NCBI GenBank assembly: GCA_947169755.1
Contig: CAMVQX010000020.1
Span: 1 to 16,698, forward strand
Length of the DNA: 16,698 nt
Direction of reading: 5' to 3'
DNA from: an uncultured bacterium
GTDB taxonomy: Bacteria > Cyanobacteriota > Vampirovibrionia > Gastranaerophilales > Gastranaerophilaceae
The translations under genes were made by a program, and so were the position numbers. The stretch's first letter is position 1. Each line of letters begins with the position of its first letter. Below the pieces are notes generated by a model. It had not been told where the DNA came from, did no database searches, and was given only the letters and a program-made list of their open reading frames with translations. This document shows positions 6,790-13,593 of the stretch, in pieces.

Positions 6790-7764
6790 ATGGTAGCCAA
6801 TATTACCGGAAATTGCTGCGGGAAATGCTCAAACATATACAATAACCAGGTTCAAATGAACGACCAGAGCAATATGAATATGTATCCGCCGACAGGTACA
6901 TGTTTTGATCCTTTGCTATCAATGAATAACAGCATCTTCGGAAACGGTATGACTGCAGATATGGCAGAAGATATGATGTCCGGAATGTCCCCAAGCATGA
7001 TGTACGGAATGAATCCAAGTATGGGAATGATTCCCGGTATGGGGATGATGCCCGGCATGGGTATGATGCCCGGTATGGGTATGATGCCTGGTATGGGGTA
7101 TATACCTCCGGCTACAGGCAGTGCCGGCGGAGATGGCGCAACTGATCCTTATGAAGAATATTATAAACAATGTGAAAAATATCAAGACTTTATGATTGAT
7201 AACAGTGTGCGTATGCAGCAAAAATCAAGGAACGCAAACTTGCGGCTTAATGCACCGACAGAAGGTGTCCAAGCACACGCATTCATGTTGAAAGATAAAA
7301 TCATAAGAAATGAACAAGGTCAAATAAAAGGTGCATACGATGCGTTTGTAAAAAGTGTTCAGGCTCTGTACGGAGATGATGCCGATGAAAAATTGGTACT
7401 TAGCAGAGCAAATAAACTCTACGCTGAAGCAAACGGCGGTAAATCAATAATTCAAGATATAAGGGAACACGGACGTGATTCGTTCACCCAAGGTGCAATC
7501 CAATCAGTAACATTCGGCTTATTCAACAGAAGAACGGCAGAAGAAACAGTATCCGAATTAACAGGACAACCGGTAGGCCGAGAAGAAAAAGCTAAAAAGA
7601 TTGCAGGTAATGTACTTGGCGGTGCGGCAGTAGGCGGTACGGTAGTTGCAGGATTCCCGTTCTTAACAAAAGCTCTGGGCATTGCATCTAAGAGCAGAAC
7701 CGCTTGGGGTATAGCAGCAGGTGCAATTGCCGGTACAATAGCCGCAATATTAGGTACAAAATAA
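6790..7764 (+). CDS. Hypothetical protein with Met-Gly-Pro repeats and glycine-zipper C-terminus
   Basis: I do not recognise a family. The 324 residues fall into four parts. The N-terminus has a Cys cluster, NCCGKC (8-13), in an Asn/Gln/Met-rich stretch. Next comes a run of near-identical hexapeptides of the type MGMMPG (78-107). A charged middle region (about 115-265) looks alpha-helical (for example DKIIRNEQGQIKGAYDAF). The C-terminus carries Gly/Ala-rich hydrophobic segments (about 270-300 and 305-321) containing GNVLGGAAVGGTVVAG, which resemble glycine-zipper helices that insert in or assemble on membranes. There is no cleavable signal peptide. A textbook GGAGG lies 7 nt before the ATG. 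The gene is monocistronic, with an intrinsic terminator 62 nt after the stop. Function unknown; Cys/Met richness could mean metal or redox sensitivity, but this is speculation. Confidence 0.8.
   Translation: MVANITGNCCGKCSNIYNNQVQMNDQSNMNMYPPTGTCFDPLLSMNNSIFGNGMTADMAEDMMSGMSPSMMYGMNPSMGMIPGMGMMPGMGMMPGMGMMPGMGYIPPATGSAGGDGATDPYEEYYKQCEKYQDFMIDNSVRMQQKSRNANLRLNAPTEGVQAHAFMLKDKIIRNEQGQIKGAYDAFVKSVQALYGDDADEKLVLSRANKLYAEANGGKSIIQDIREHGRDSFTQGAIQSVTFGLFNRRTAEETVSELTGQPVGREEKAKKIAGNVLGGAAVGGTVVAGFPFLTKALGIASKSRTAWGIAAGAIAGTIAAILGTK
7021..7110 (+). repeat. In-frame 18-bp tandem repeat (five units)
   Basis: The units are 7021-7038, 7039-7056, 7057-7074, 7075-7092 and the degenerate 7093-7110. They encode MGMIPG, MGMMPG, MGMMPG, MGMMPG and MGYIPP. 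Units two to four differ only at third or near-silent positions, so the array looks young and able to change length by slippage without breaking the frame. Confidence 0.9.
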
Positions 7765-7825
7765 CAATAGATTATTTAAATAAAGTGAAGTTAGTGTGAA
7801 AATATATAGTGTGAATAGTGCAGCA

Positions 7826-7855
7826 GGCTGATTGAAAAATCGGCCTTTTCTATTT
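7826..7855 (+). terminator. Rho-independent terminator after the Met-rich gene
   Basis: GGCTGATT (7826-7833), loop GAAA (7834-7837) and AATCGGCC (7838-7845) form an 8-bp stem with one G-U pair. TTTTCTATTT follows. It acts rightward only, because no T-tract follows on the minus strand. It touches the 3' end of the convergent rel gene (stop at 7850-7852). Confidence 0.85.
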
Positions 7856-10060
7856 CAAATTATTTTTCTTATTTTTTTGACTCTTTGATTTACCGTTATT
7901 TTTACGGGAAGAATTCGTTGTAGAATAAGATGTTTGAATACGTTTTACACTATAAACATCAGGAATAGCTTGAATACTCAATATAACCTTTTTCAAAGTT
8001 TCAATATTATCAAGTTCAATACCAAGCTCAATAATACCAAGTTTACCACTTTTTGCCTTTACATTTGCATAATTAATATTGGTATTATTATCGGAAACAG
8101 CAGCAATAACATCTTTTAAAAGTCCCATTTTTTCAGACGTTTCAACACGAATTGTTGTATTGTAGGTTTTATTTACATTATCACCGGACCATCGGATGTC
8201 CATAAGACGTTCCGGTTCAATATGTTCAAGAGTTTTACAATCAATCCTGTGAACAGTAACCCCCTTTGCACGCGTAACAACCCCTACTATAGGTTCTCCA
8301 GGAATTGGGGAACAACATTTTGCAATAGAATACATCAAACCTTCAAGTCCGATAATATCTTTTTCGCCTTTTTTTCTTGTAGTACCGTGAAATTCATGTT
8401 GTTTCGGAGTTTCAGGTTTTTTAAGTTTATTTATAATCTTATTTAATGTAGTTTCACCATAACCTAAAGCTGCAAATAAATCCTCTGACGATTGATAATT
8501 CATCTGTTTTGCAACTTTTTCAAATTCTTCATTTTTAAAATATTCATCAAATACGGCTTTTGTGAGTTCATGTTCAAGATTTGCACGTCCAACTTCAATG
8601 TGTTCTTCTCTGTTATTTTTCTTAAACCACTGTTTTATTTTTGATGCGGCTTGCTTAGTTACAACAAAATTCAACCAATCCAACCTGGGGGCAGGAGTTT
8701 TAGATGTCAAAATTTCTACGATATCACCATTATGAAGCTTGGTATCAAGTTGCGCTATACGACCGTTAATGAGCGCTCCTACAGTTTTATTTCCGACTTC
8801 AGAGTGGATTCTGTAAGCAAAATCAACAGGGGTAGCATTTACTGGTAAGTCAAAAACATCACCATTTGGTGTGAATGCAAAGACCTGATCCGAAAATAAA
8901 TCAAGTTTTACCGAATTTACATAATCCTCAGCAGATGTCATTTCTTTGTTATATTCAACAAGTTTTCTCATCCAAGAAAACTGTCTGTCAGAATTTGCAT
9001 CAGCCTTTTGAGAACCTTTTTCTTTGTAACGCCAGTGAGCAGCAACACCATATTCAGCGACCTCATGCATTTCCCAAGTTCTTATTTGTACTTCAATCGG
9101 TTTTGAACGAGGACCAATAACAGATGTATGCAAGGATTGGTACATGTTTCCTTTTGGCATAGCAATATAATCTTTGAATCTGCCCGGAATAGGTTTAAAT
9201 TGTGAGTGAATCAAACCTAAAACTTCATAACATTCTTTTTCTGTATCAACAATTACACGAACAGCCGTAATATCATACAAATCATGAAAAGCGATATTCA
9301 GACGCTTCATTTTACTGTATATACTGTAATAGTGTTTTGCACGCCCTGTTATTTGAGCATTTATTCCGCTTTTCTTTACGTCTTGAGAAATTTTATCAAT
9401 TAACAGTTTTACTGTTGCTTCGCGTTCGGATTTGGTTTGAGCAACTAATTGCGCAATCTCAAAATATTTGTCAGGCTCTAAATACCTTAAGGACAAATCT
9501 TCAAGTTCAGCTTTGATTCTCCCGATACCTAAACGGTTTGCAAGAGGGGCAAAAATATCAAGTGTCTCACGAGCAATTTTTTGCTGCTTATTTGCCGCCA
9601 TAAAATTGAGCGTACGCATATTATGCAATCTGTCGGCAAGTTTCAAAAATATAATTCTTGTATCACTTGCCATAGCAATAAAAAGACGCCTGAAGTTTTC
9701 AGCCTGACGTTCCTCATTTGACTTAAACTGTAGTTTTCCGAGTTTTGTAACCCCTTGAACGAGTGTTAATACATCTTTTCCGAATTTTTCTTCTATTTCC
9801 TCAGGTTTTGTATCGGTGTCTTCCAAAATATCATGCAAAAATGCAGCCATTAAAGTATGTGCATCAACCTTTAGGCCGACAAGAATCTTTGCAACTTCAA
9901 CAGGATGTACAATATACGGTTCCTCCGAAATACGATACTGACCTTCATGAAGTTTTTTAGCAAAAAGAAACGCTTTTTCAATTTCAGCAATTTCTTTTTC
10001 GGATCTTTTTTGCGCTACAAGCTCATTTCTTATATCTTCAAAAAGCGGTTTTTCACTCAT
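7850..10060 (-). CDS. rel: Bifunctional (p)ppGpp synthetase/hydrolase, RelA/SpoT family
   Basis: This long Rel enzyme makes and degrades the stringent-response alarmone; 736 residues is the usual length. The HD hydrolase domain (about 25-180) keeps its metal ligands: His52 in YIVHP, FLHDILEDT (74-82) and LADRLHNMRTL (141-151). The synthetase domain (about 235-345) has GRFKDYIAMPKGNMYQSLHT (293-312) and EVQIRTWEMHEVAEYGVAAH (323-342). RFKD is the RxKD form found in bifunctional enzymes rather than the ExDD form of monofunctional RelA. TGS domain about 392-453; conserved Cys pair KCCSPIPGE (581-589) and HRIDC (604-608); ACT domain about 637-710. A Lys/Asn/Ser-rich tail follows. The ATG at 10060 has no ribosome-binding site but a promoter directly upstream. 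Confidence 0.97.
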   Translation of the reverse strand: MSEKPLFEDIRNELVAQKRSEKEIAEIEKAFLFAKKLHEGQYRISEEPYIVHPVEVAKILVGLKVDAHTLMAAFLHDILEDTDTKPEEIEEKFGKDVLTLVQGVTKLGKLQFKSNEERQAENFRRLFIAMASDTRIIFLKLADRLHNMRTLNFMAANKQQKIARETLDIFAPLANRLGIGRIKAELEDLSLRYLEPDKYFEIAQLVAQTKSEREATVKLLIDKISQDVKKSGINAQITGRAKHYYSIYSKMKRLNIAFHDLYDITAVRVIVDTEKECYEVLGLIHSQFKPIPGRFKDYIAMPKGNMYQSLHTSVIGPRSKPIEVQIRTWEMHEVAEYGVAAHWRYKEKGSQKADANSDRQFSWMRKLVEYNKEMTSAEDYVNSVKLDLFSDQVFAFTPNGDVFDLPVNATPVDFAYRIHSEVGNKTVGALINGRIAQLDTKLHNGDIVEILTSKTPAPRLDWLNFVVTKQAASKIKQWFKKNNREEHIEVGRANLEHELTKAVFDEYFKNEEFEKVAKQMNYQSSEDLFAALGYGETTLNKIINKLKKPETPKQHEFHGTTRKKGEKDIIGLEGLMYSIAKCCSPIPGEPIVGVVTRAKGVTVHRIDCKTLEHIEPERLMDIRWSGDNVNKTYNTTIRVETSEKMGLLKDVIAAVSDNNTNINYANVKAKSGKLGIIELGIELDNIETLKKVILSIQAIPDVYSVKRIQTSYSTTNSSRKNNGKSKSQKNKKNNLK

Positions 10061-10068
10061 GATATAAT
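10060..10068 (+). promoter_or_regulatory. Extended -10 promoter of the DUF167 gene
   Basis: TG-A-TATAAT (10060-10068) is a perfect extended -10 reading rightward; no convincing -35 is visible. Predicted start near 10075 gives a leader of about 35 nt that includes the ribosome-binding site. The element overlaps the rel start codon and lies back-to-back with the rel -10. Confidence 0.5.
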
Positions 10069-10069
10069 C

Positions 10070-10098
10070 ATAATACAGATTTTTTTAAAATTTTGCAA
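10070..10098 (-). promoter_or_regulatory. Promoter of rel
   Basis: On the minus strand TTGCAA (10098-10093), a 17-nt spacer and TATTAT (10075-10070) are followed by 9 nt and the rel ATG (10060). Transcription would start near 10063, leaving a leader of only about 3 nt. No Shine-Dalgarno sequence is present. Confidence 0.6.
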
Positions 10099-10109
10099 GT
10101 GAGGTTTGT

Positions 10110-10403
10110 TTGATTAAAGAAGTTGAAAACGGAATAATAATTACAATAAAAATTTCACCAAATTCATCAAAATGTGAATTTATCAGAAACGGAGAAGAAT
10201 TAAAACTAAAAATCACAGCACCTCCGGTTGACGGTAAAGCTAATAAAGCCGTTATAGAATTTTTATCTAAAACTTTTAAAGTTCCAAAAACTTATTTTGA
10301 AATTATAAAAGGAGAAACTTCTAAAGAAAAAACAATTTTGATAAAAAATTTAAATACTACAAAAGTCGAAGAAATAAAAAGTTTTGTAAATTCTATAGGT
10401 TAA
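10110..10403 (+). CDS. DUF167 (YggU family) protein
   Basis: The 97-residue protein contains the family signature APPVDGKANKAVIEFLSKTF (37-56), followed by FEIIKGETSKEKTILI (63-78), the YggU/DUF167 core. The family is widespread and small, and its biochemical role is not established. The start is TTG at 10110 with GAGG 5 nt upstream. The next Met lies far too late, so TTG is well supported. It is divergent from rel with only 49 bp between the starts, and the two promoters overlap. The next gene downstream has its own promoter and leader. Confidence 0.88.
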   Translation: MIKEVENGIIITIKISPNSSKCEFIRNGEELKLKITAPPVDGKANKAVIEFLSKTFKVPKTYFEIIKGETSKEKTILIKNLNTTKVEEIKSFVNSIG

Positions 10404-10408
10404 AACTG

Positions 10409-10436
10409 TTCAAAAAATATTTTCAGGTGTTATTAT
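10409..10436 (+). promoter_or_regulatory. Promoter of the attenuator-like leader
   Basis: TTCAAA (10409-10414), a 16-nt spacer and TATTAT (10431-10436), with TG one base before the -10 (extended -10). The predicted start is near 10443, one base from the ATG of the 20-codon ORF. The promoter begins 6 nt after the DUF167 stop. Confidence 0.5.
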
Positions 10437-10443
10437 ATAGCGT

Positions 10444-10506
10444 ATGAATAATTTAATTTGTACAAAATTGCATCATCATTGCCATATAGTCCTTGAAAGG
10501 CTATAG
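10444..10506 (+). CDS. Putative leader peptide with histidine run
   Basis: A 20-codon ORF beginning MNNLICTK and continuing LHHHCHIVLERL, stop TAG at 10504-10506. Four of five consecutive codons (10471-10485) are His. It begins at the predicted transcription start, like the other leaderless genes of this window. The His codons lie immediately before the left arm of the first leader hairpin, and the stop codon lies at its end. This is the arrangement in amino-acid-operon attenuators. The ORF is short enough to arise by chance, so translation is inferred. Confidence 0.4.
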   Translation: MNNLICTKLHHHCHIVLERL

Positions 10507-10575
10507 GATTGACGATGCAAATTTTCAATTCAAGAAGGTAGTCTTTCAAGGTTAAAGTGGTTAGACTATTTTTTT
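10464..10575 (+). promoter_or_regulatory. Structured 5' leader with mutually exclusive stems (attenuator-like)
   Basis: An outer stem pairs 10464-10474 with 10514-10525 (11 bp, one bulge). Inside it, 10485-10494 pairs with 10497-10505 (TATAG/CTATA plus CCTT/AAGG). A competing helix pairs 10491-10504 with 10538-10551; its core CCTTGAAAG/CTTTCAAGG is perfect, and it reaches 14 bp with two G-U pairs. That second segment also forms the left arm of the terminator-like hairpin. The set matches the 1:2, 2:3 and 3:4 pairings of a transcription attenuator. I do not recognise a known riboswitch class in it. Confidence 0.55.
10537..10575 (+). terminator. Terminator-like hairpin in the leader, before the ribosome-binding site
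   Basis: TAGTCT (10539-10544) pairs with AGACTA (10563-10568), with two further G-U pairs possible below, an 18-nt loop and seven T residues (10569-10575). The stem is short with two G-C pairs, so it would be a weak terminator alone. Its left arm is shared with the 14-bp competing helix. GGAG of the next gene follows the T-tract directly. Confidence 0.45.
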
Positions 10576-10588
10576 GGAGATGTACGAT

Positions 10589-11821
10589 ATGGCAATAGCA
10601 AATATAATATCAGCAATAGGCAATAATAGCAGTGTTTACCCTCTTATAGTTCGTGACTGCGGCATAGAAGTCCCGACAAAAATTGTTATGACTTACAATC
10701 AGAACAAAAAGGAAGATAAAAAAATAGCTTATCTTGCTGCAAGAGAAAGATTTTTAGATGAATATTCCGTTTCTGCCGTTTGGTTGGGCGGCATTCCGGT
10801 TTTAACAAAGCTTTGCGACTATTTAATCAAAAAAAGCGGCTATAATGCAGATGTTAACTTAAAATTGTTTAATAAAGATAAATTTCAAGGAATTGATTAT
10901 AATATCGAAAAGTTCAAGAATTTAGCACCTGACGAAGTAAAAGATTTAATAAAAGTAAAAAATAACAAAAAGATGTTTGAAAAACTTCTTGCAGGGAAAT
11001 TTGTGCTTTCTACTTCTATCCCAATTCTTTTTATGGGCTTTATTATTCCTAAATTGATATTTGCTTCATCTGCCAGAAAAATTGCTGAACAGAGAAAGAA
11101 AAATGCACAAAAATCTCAAATGAATTTTGTGCAAAAAGACAAATTTATCAGTTTTAAGGGAAATTGGATTCAAAAGGCAGCTAATTTCTCTACTCAGGAT
11201 AAAATGGCTGTTACTGACGGAGGGTACGCTGTAGGACGTGTTGCAACAGGAAGAAATAAATACGAATCATTTGATTTGGCATTCAAAATGGCCGGTATGA
11301 TGTTTTTGAATTTTGTTGCTCCAAAATGGATAGAAAAAGGGTTGGACAAAATGACAGGCGTTCACCTTGATCCTATTATGCTTGCAGATAAAAATTTCAT
11401 TTCTGCTGTCAGAAAAAGCGAATTAAAATTGCCTAATACATCATCACCTGATGATCTATTCAAATTTATAGATAACATTTCAAATAAAGACTCATATTTT
11501 ATAAAATATGCTCAAAAATTTGAGAAATTAAAAATGCTTAAATCCGGTATTCGTGACCCTAGAGCCTATGTTGATGTAAAAAAACTTGGTAACTTTAGAG
11601 ATGACATTGCAAGATTTGCAGATAACGTAAAAAATATGTCACAAACAGAATTTATAAAATATGTAAAAAAATGCAGAACACTAAAAACTCTGAATATATT
11701 AACAAACGTTGCATTAAGCAGCTTTTTGTTGGCATATGTTTTACCCAAATGCCAATTTGCAGTGCGAAAAATCGTTACAGGTTCGGATTTAGAACCGGGC
11801 TTAGCACCAAATAAGGACTAG
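10589..11821 (+). CDS. Lineage-restricted hypothetical protein, probably membrane-associated
   Basis: I recognise no characterised family. From the ATG at 10589 the protein has 410 residues and begins MAIANIISAIGNNSSVYPLI, then VRDCGIEVPTKIVMTY. The frame is open to a TTG at 10574, but GGAG at 10576-10579 is correctly placed 9 nt before the 10589 ATG, so I prefer that start. Hydrophobic stretches occur near 138-159 (FVLSTSIPILFMGFIIPKLI), 232-245 (AGMMFLNFVAPKWI) and 367-387 (NVALSSFLLAYVLPKC), separated by Lys-rich helical regions. This suggests a peripheral or integral membrane protein without a signal peptide. The stop codon shares the CTAG tetranucleotide with the stop of the convergent TPR gene. 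Expression is probably governed by the structured leader upstream. Confidence 0.8.
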   Translation: MAIANIISAIGNNSSVYPLIVRDCGIEVPTKIVMTYNQNKKEDKKIAYLAARERFLDEYSVSAVWLGGIPVLTKLCDYLIKKSGYNADVNLKLFNKDKFQGIDYNIEKFKNLAPDEVKDLIKVKNNKKMFEKLLAGKFVLSTSIPILFMGFIIPKLIFASSARKIAEQRKKNAQKSQMNFVQKDKFISFKGNWIQKAANFSTQDKMAVTDGGYAVGRVATGRNKYESFDLAFKMAGMMFLNFVAPKWIEKGLDKMTGVHLDPIMLADKNFISAVRKSELKLPNTSSPDDLFKFIDNISNKDSYFIKYAQKFEKLKMLKSGIRDPRAYVDVKKLGNFRDDIARFADNVKNMSQTEFIKYVKKCRTLKTLNILTNVALSSFLLAYVLPKCQFAVRKIVTGSDLEPGLAPNKD

Positions 11822-13521
11822 ATATCAAATAGTTTGTGTAAACGGATTTGAATATCTTCTTCTTCCAAATCTTGAGTAATTTTATTCAAATCAATCGCCA
11901 TTTGATAATAGTTTGCGGCATCATTTGTAAATCCCATTGCTTCGCTGGCTCTTGCAGCATTAAAATATGCAAGAGTATAGCTTGGGTTTATAGCAACAGC
12001 ATTTTCGAAATATTCAAGCGCTTCTTCAGCATCAGAAAGACCGTCTAAATATAGTATACCTAAATTATTTTGTGCGTATTCATTATCGGGATTTATATCA
12101 ATAGATTTGTGGAATGCAACGAGAGCTTCCTCTAAATAATCTTTTTCCCAAAGAGCAATTCCGGCCTTAGAATAGCCTCTATAATCATCAGGATTAAGCA
12201 TAATAGCATCACAATAGGTTCTTATCGCGCTGTCTAAATCATATGACGCCATGTAAACATCACCTAACGCTAAGAACAAATCATAATTATTTGGGTCTAA
12301 AATAATTCCGGCCTGATATGTAGATATTGCAGCTTCAATGTTGCCTTTTACTTCTGCATAAATCGAGCCAAGAGCTTGGCAAACAATAGATGTCCATTCT
12401 TTGTCAGGATTCAAGGCAATTGCCTTTTGATAATGTTCAATAGCATCATCATACAATTCCGCTTTTGAATACGCATAAGCCAGTGAATTATTGAAATATG
12501 GGTTTTCACTATCTTGGTCAACAGCAAGTTTAAAGGCACTGATTGAATTGATTTTATCTTCTTTCCGTAGATATAAATGTCCTAATTCATAATAAATTTG
12601 AGGAACATCAATATTGAATTCAAGTAATTTTTCGTAGCAGTCGATTGCTTCATCGGTATTATCCGGAAAATATGTTTGCAAAACTGTAGCAAGCTTTACT
12701 AACACATCTCTGTTTAGCGGATTAGATTCCAAAACTTTTCGATAGCAATCGACTGTCAAATCTGTTTGTTTATTTTTCAATGCCAAATCACCCATTTTAT
12801 CGTAGAAGATTTCACCGTGATTTGTTGACATTATAGCTTGCCTGTAGATATTTTCAGCTGTCGGATAAAGTTTAAATTTTTCTAAGAATTTTCCGACAGT
12901 ATTATATGTAAATACTGAAATATCATCAGACATATTTTTATAGAACATCTTTATTGACGGTCTATCCCACGCCAACATGAGACTTCCGGAGATAAAATAA
13001 TATAAAAATCCCAGATAATCTGATGCAACCGCATTATTCGAATTTATCTTTTGTAAAATTGCCTGAGACAAAACCAAACGAGGACGCGCAGAATGAAATT
13101 TTCCCATTTTTATAGCTGATTTAAATTCACTCTCAGCAGATTTAAAATCTTCAGCCAATTTCATGAAAAATCCTGTGTACATATGCGCATTTACGTTTTG
13201 CGGTGCTAAAGAAATAGCAGTTTTACACTGTTCAATTGCAGTTTCAACGCTAATTTGACCTTGCTCCCACATCAAAGCAGCCAGTCTGTAATAAGATTCC
13301 GGCATCGATGGGTCATACTTCACCGCATCAATATAAAATTCTATAGCCTCCTGCAAATCGGAATTTTGCTGGCAAACTAAATATCGTTCGTGTGCCATTC
13401 TGGCTTTTTCTAGATATTCTCGGGCTTTTTCGGGGTTGGCAGCCTTTATCGGCTGTAATAGAATTTGATCTGACATCAGTGAGCTCCAATAAGATGTGTT
13501 TAGCATGTTTTTATTCGACAT
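11818..13521 (-). CDS. Long cytoplasmic TPR repeat protein
   Basis: The 567 residues are almost wholly tetratricopeptide repeats, roughly 12 units from about residue 28 to 555. Examples are AIEFYIDAVKYDPSMPESYY, AIEHYQKAIALNPDKEW and EALVAFHKSIDINPDNEYAQ. There is no signal peptide, anchor or catalytic domain, so it is probably a protein-interaction scaffold with unknown partners. The ATG at 13521 lacks a ribosome-binding site. Overlapping -10 candidates TATTAT and TATAAT lie only 1-4 nt upstream, so the exact start is unsure; the in-frame ATG at 13506 is an alternative. It is divergent from mnmG, with 72 bp between the starts, and convergent with the hypothetical gene, overlapping it by 4 bp. 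Confidence 0.87.
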   Translation of the reverse strand: MSNKNMLNTSYWSSLMSDQILLQPIKAANPEKAREYLEKARMAHERYLVCQQNSDLQEAIEFYIDAVKYDPSMPESYYRLAALMWEQGQISVETAIEQCKTAISLAPQNVNAHMYTGFFMKLAEDFKSAESEFKSAIKMGKFHSARPRLVLSQAILQKINSNNAVASDYLGFLYYFISGSLMLAWDRPSIKMFYKNMSDDISVFTYNTVGKFLEKFKLYPTAENIYRQAIMSTNHGEIFYDKMGDLALKNKQTDLTVDCYRKVLESNPLNRDVLVKLATVLQTYFPDNTDEAIDCYEKLLEFNIDVPQIYYELGHLYLRKEDKINSISAFKLAVDQDSENPYFNNSLAYAYSKAELYDDAIEHYQKAIALNPDKEWTSIVCQALGSIYAEVKGNIEAAISTYQAGIILDPNNYDLFLALGDVYMASYDLDSAIRTYCDAIMLNPDDYRGYSKAGIALWEKDYLEEALVAFHKSIDINPDNEYAQNNLGILYLDGLSDAEEALEYFENAVAINPSYTLAYFNAARASEAMGFTNDAANYYQMAIDLNKITQDLEEEDIQIRLHKLFDI

Positions 13522-13581
13522 AATTATAATAATCTTTACAAAACTTAATTAATATCATCCAAGTGGAGTAGAATTTTGTAA

Positions 13582-13587
13582 TATAAT
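13582..13587 (+). promoter_or_regulatory. -10 element of mnmG
   Basis: A perfect TATAAT ends 6 nt before the mnmG ATG, placing transcription start on the A of the start codon. No -35 match is visible at 16-18 nt. GGAG at 13565-13568 lies 25 nt from the ATG, too far to serve as a ribosome-binding site, and would be upstream of the transcript. Confidence 0.5.
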
Positions 13588-13593
13588 ACATTT

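Noticed and set aside
7021..7110. Short regular repeats resembling a CRISPR array
   Set aside because: The units are contiguous without spacers, 18 bp long, in frame and encode MGMMPG; it is a coding tandem repeat.
6919..7221. His/Thr-rich open frame antisense to the Met-rich repeat
   Set aside because: Its repeats are just the reverse complement of the MGMMPG array; no independent start signal.
7793..7815. Direct repeat AGTGTGAA (7793-7800 and 7808-7815) as an iteron or regulator site
   Set aside because: Only two 8-bp copies downstream of a gene and before its terminator; easily chance.
10574..10588. TTG at 10574 as the start of the hypothetical gene
   Set aside because: It overlaps the T-tract and the GGAG that serves the ATG at 10589; no ribosome-binding site lies before the TTG.
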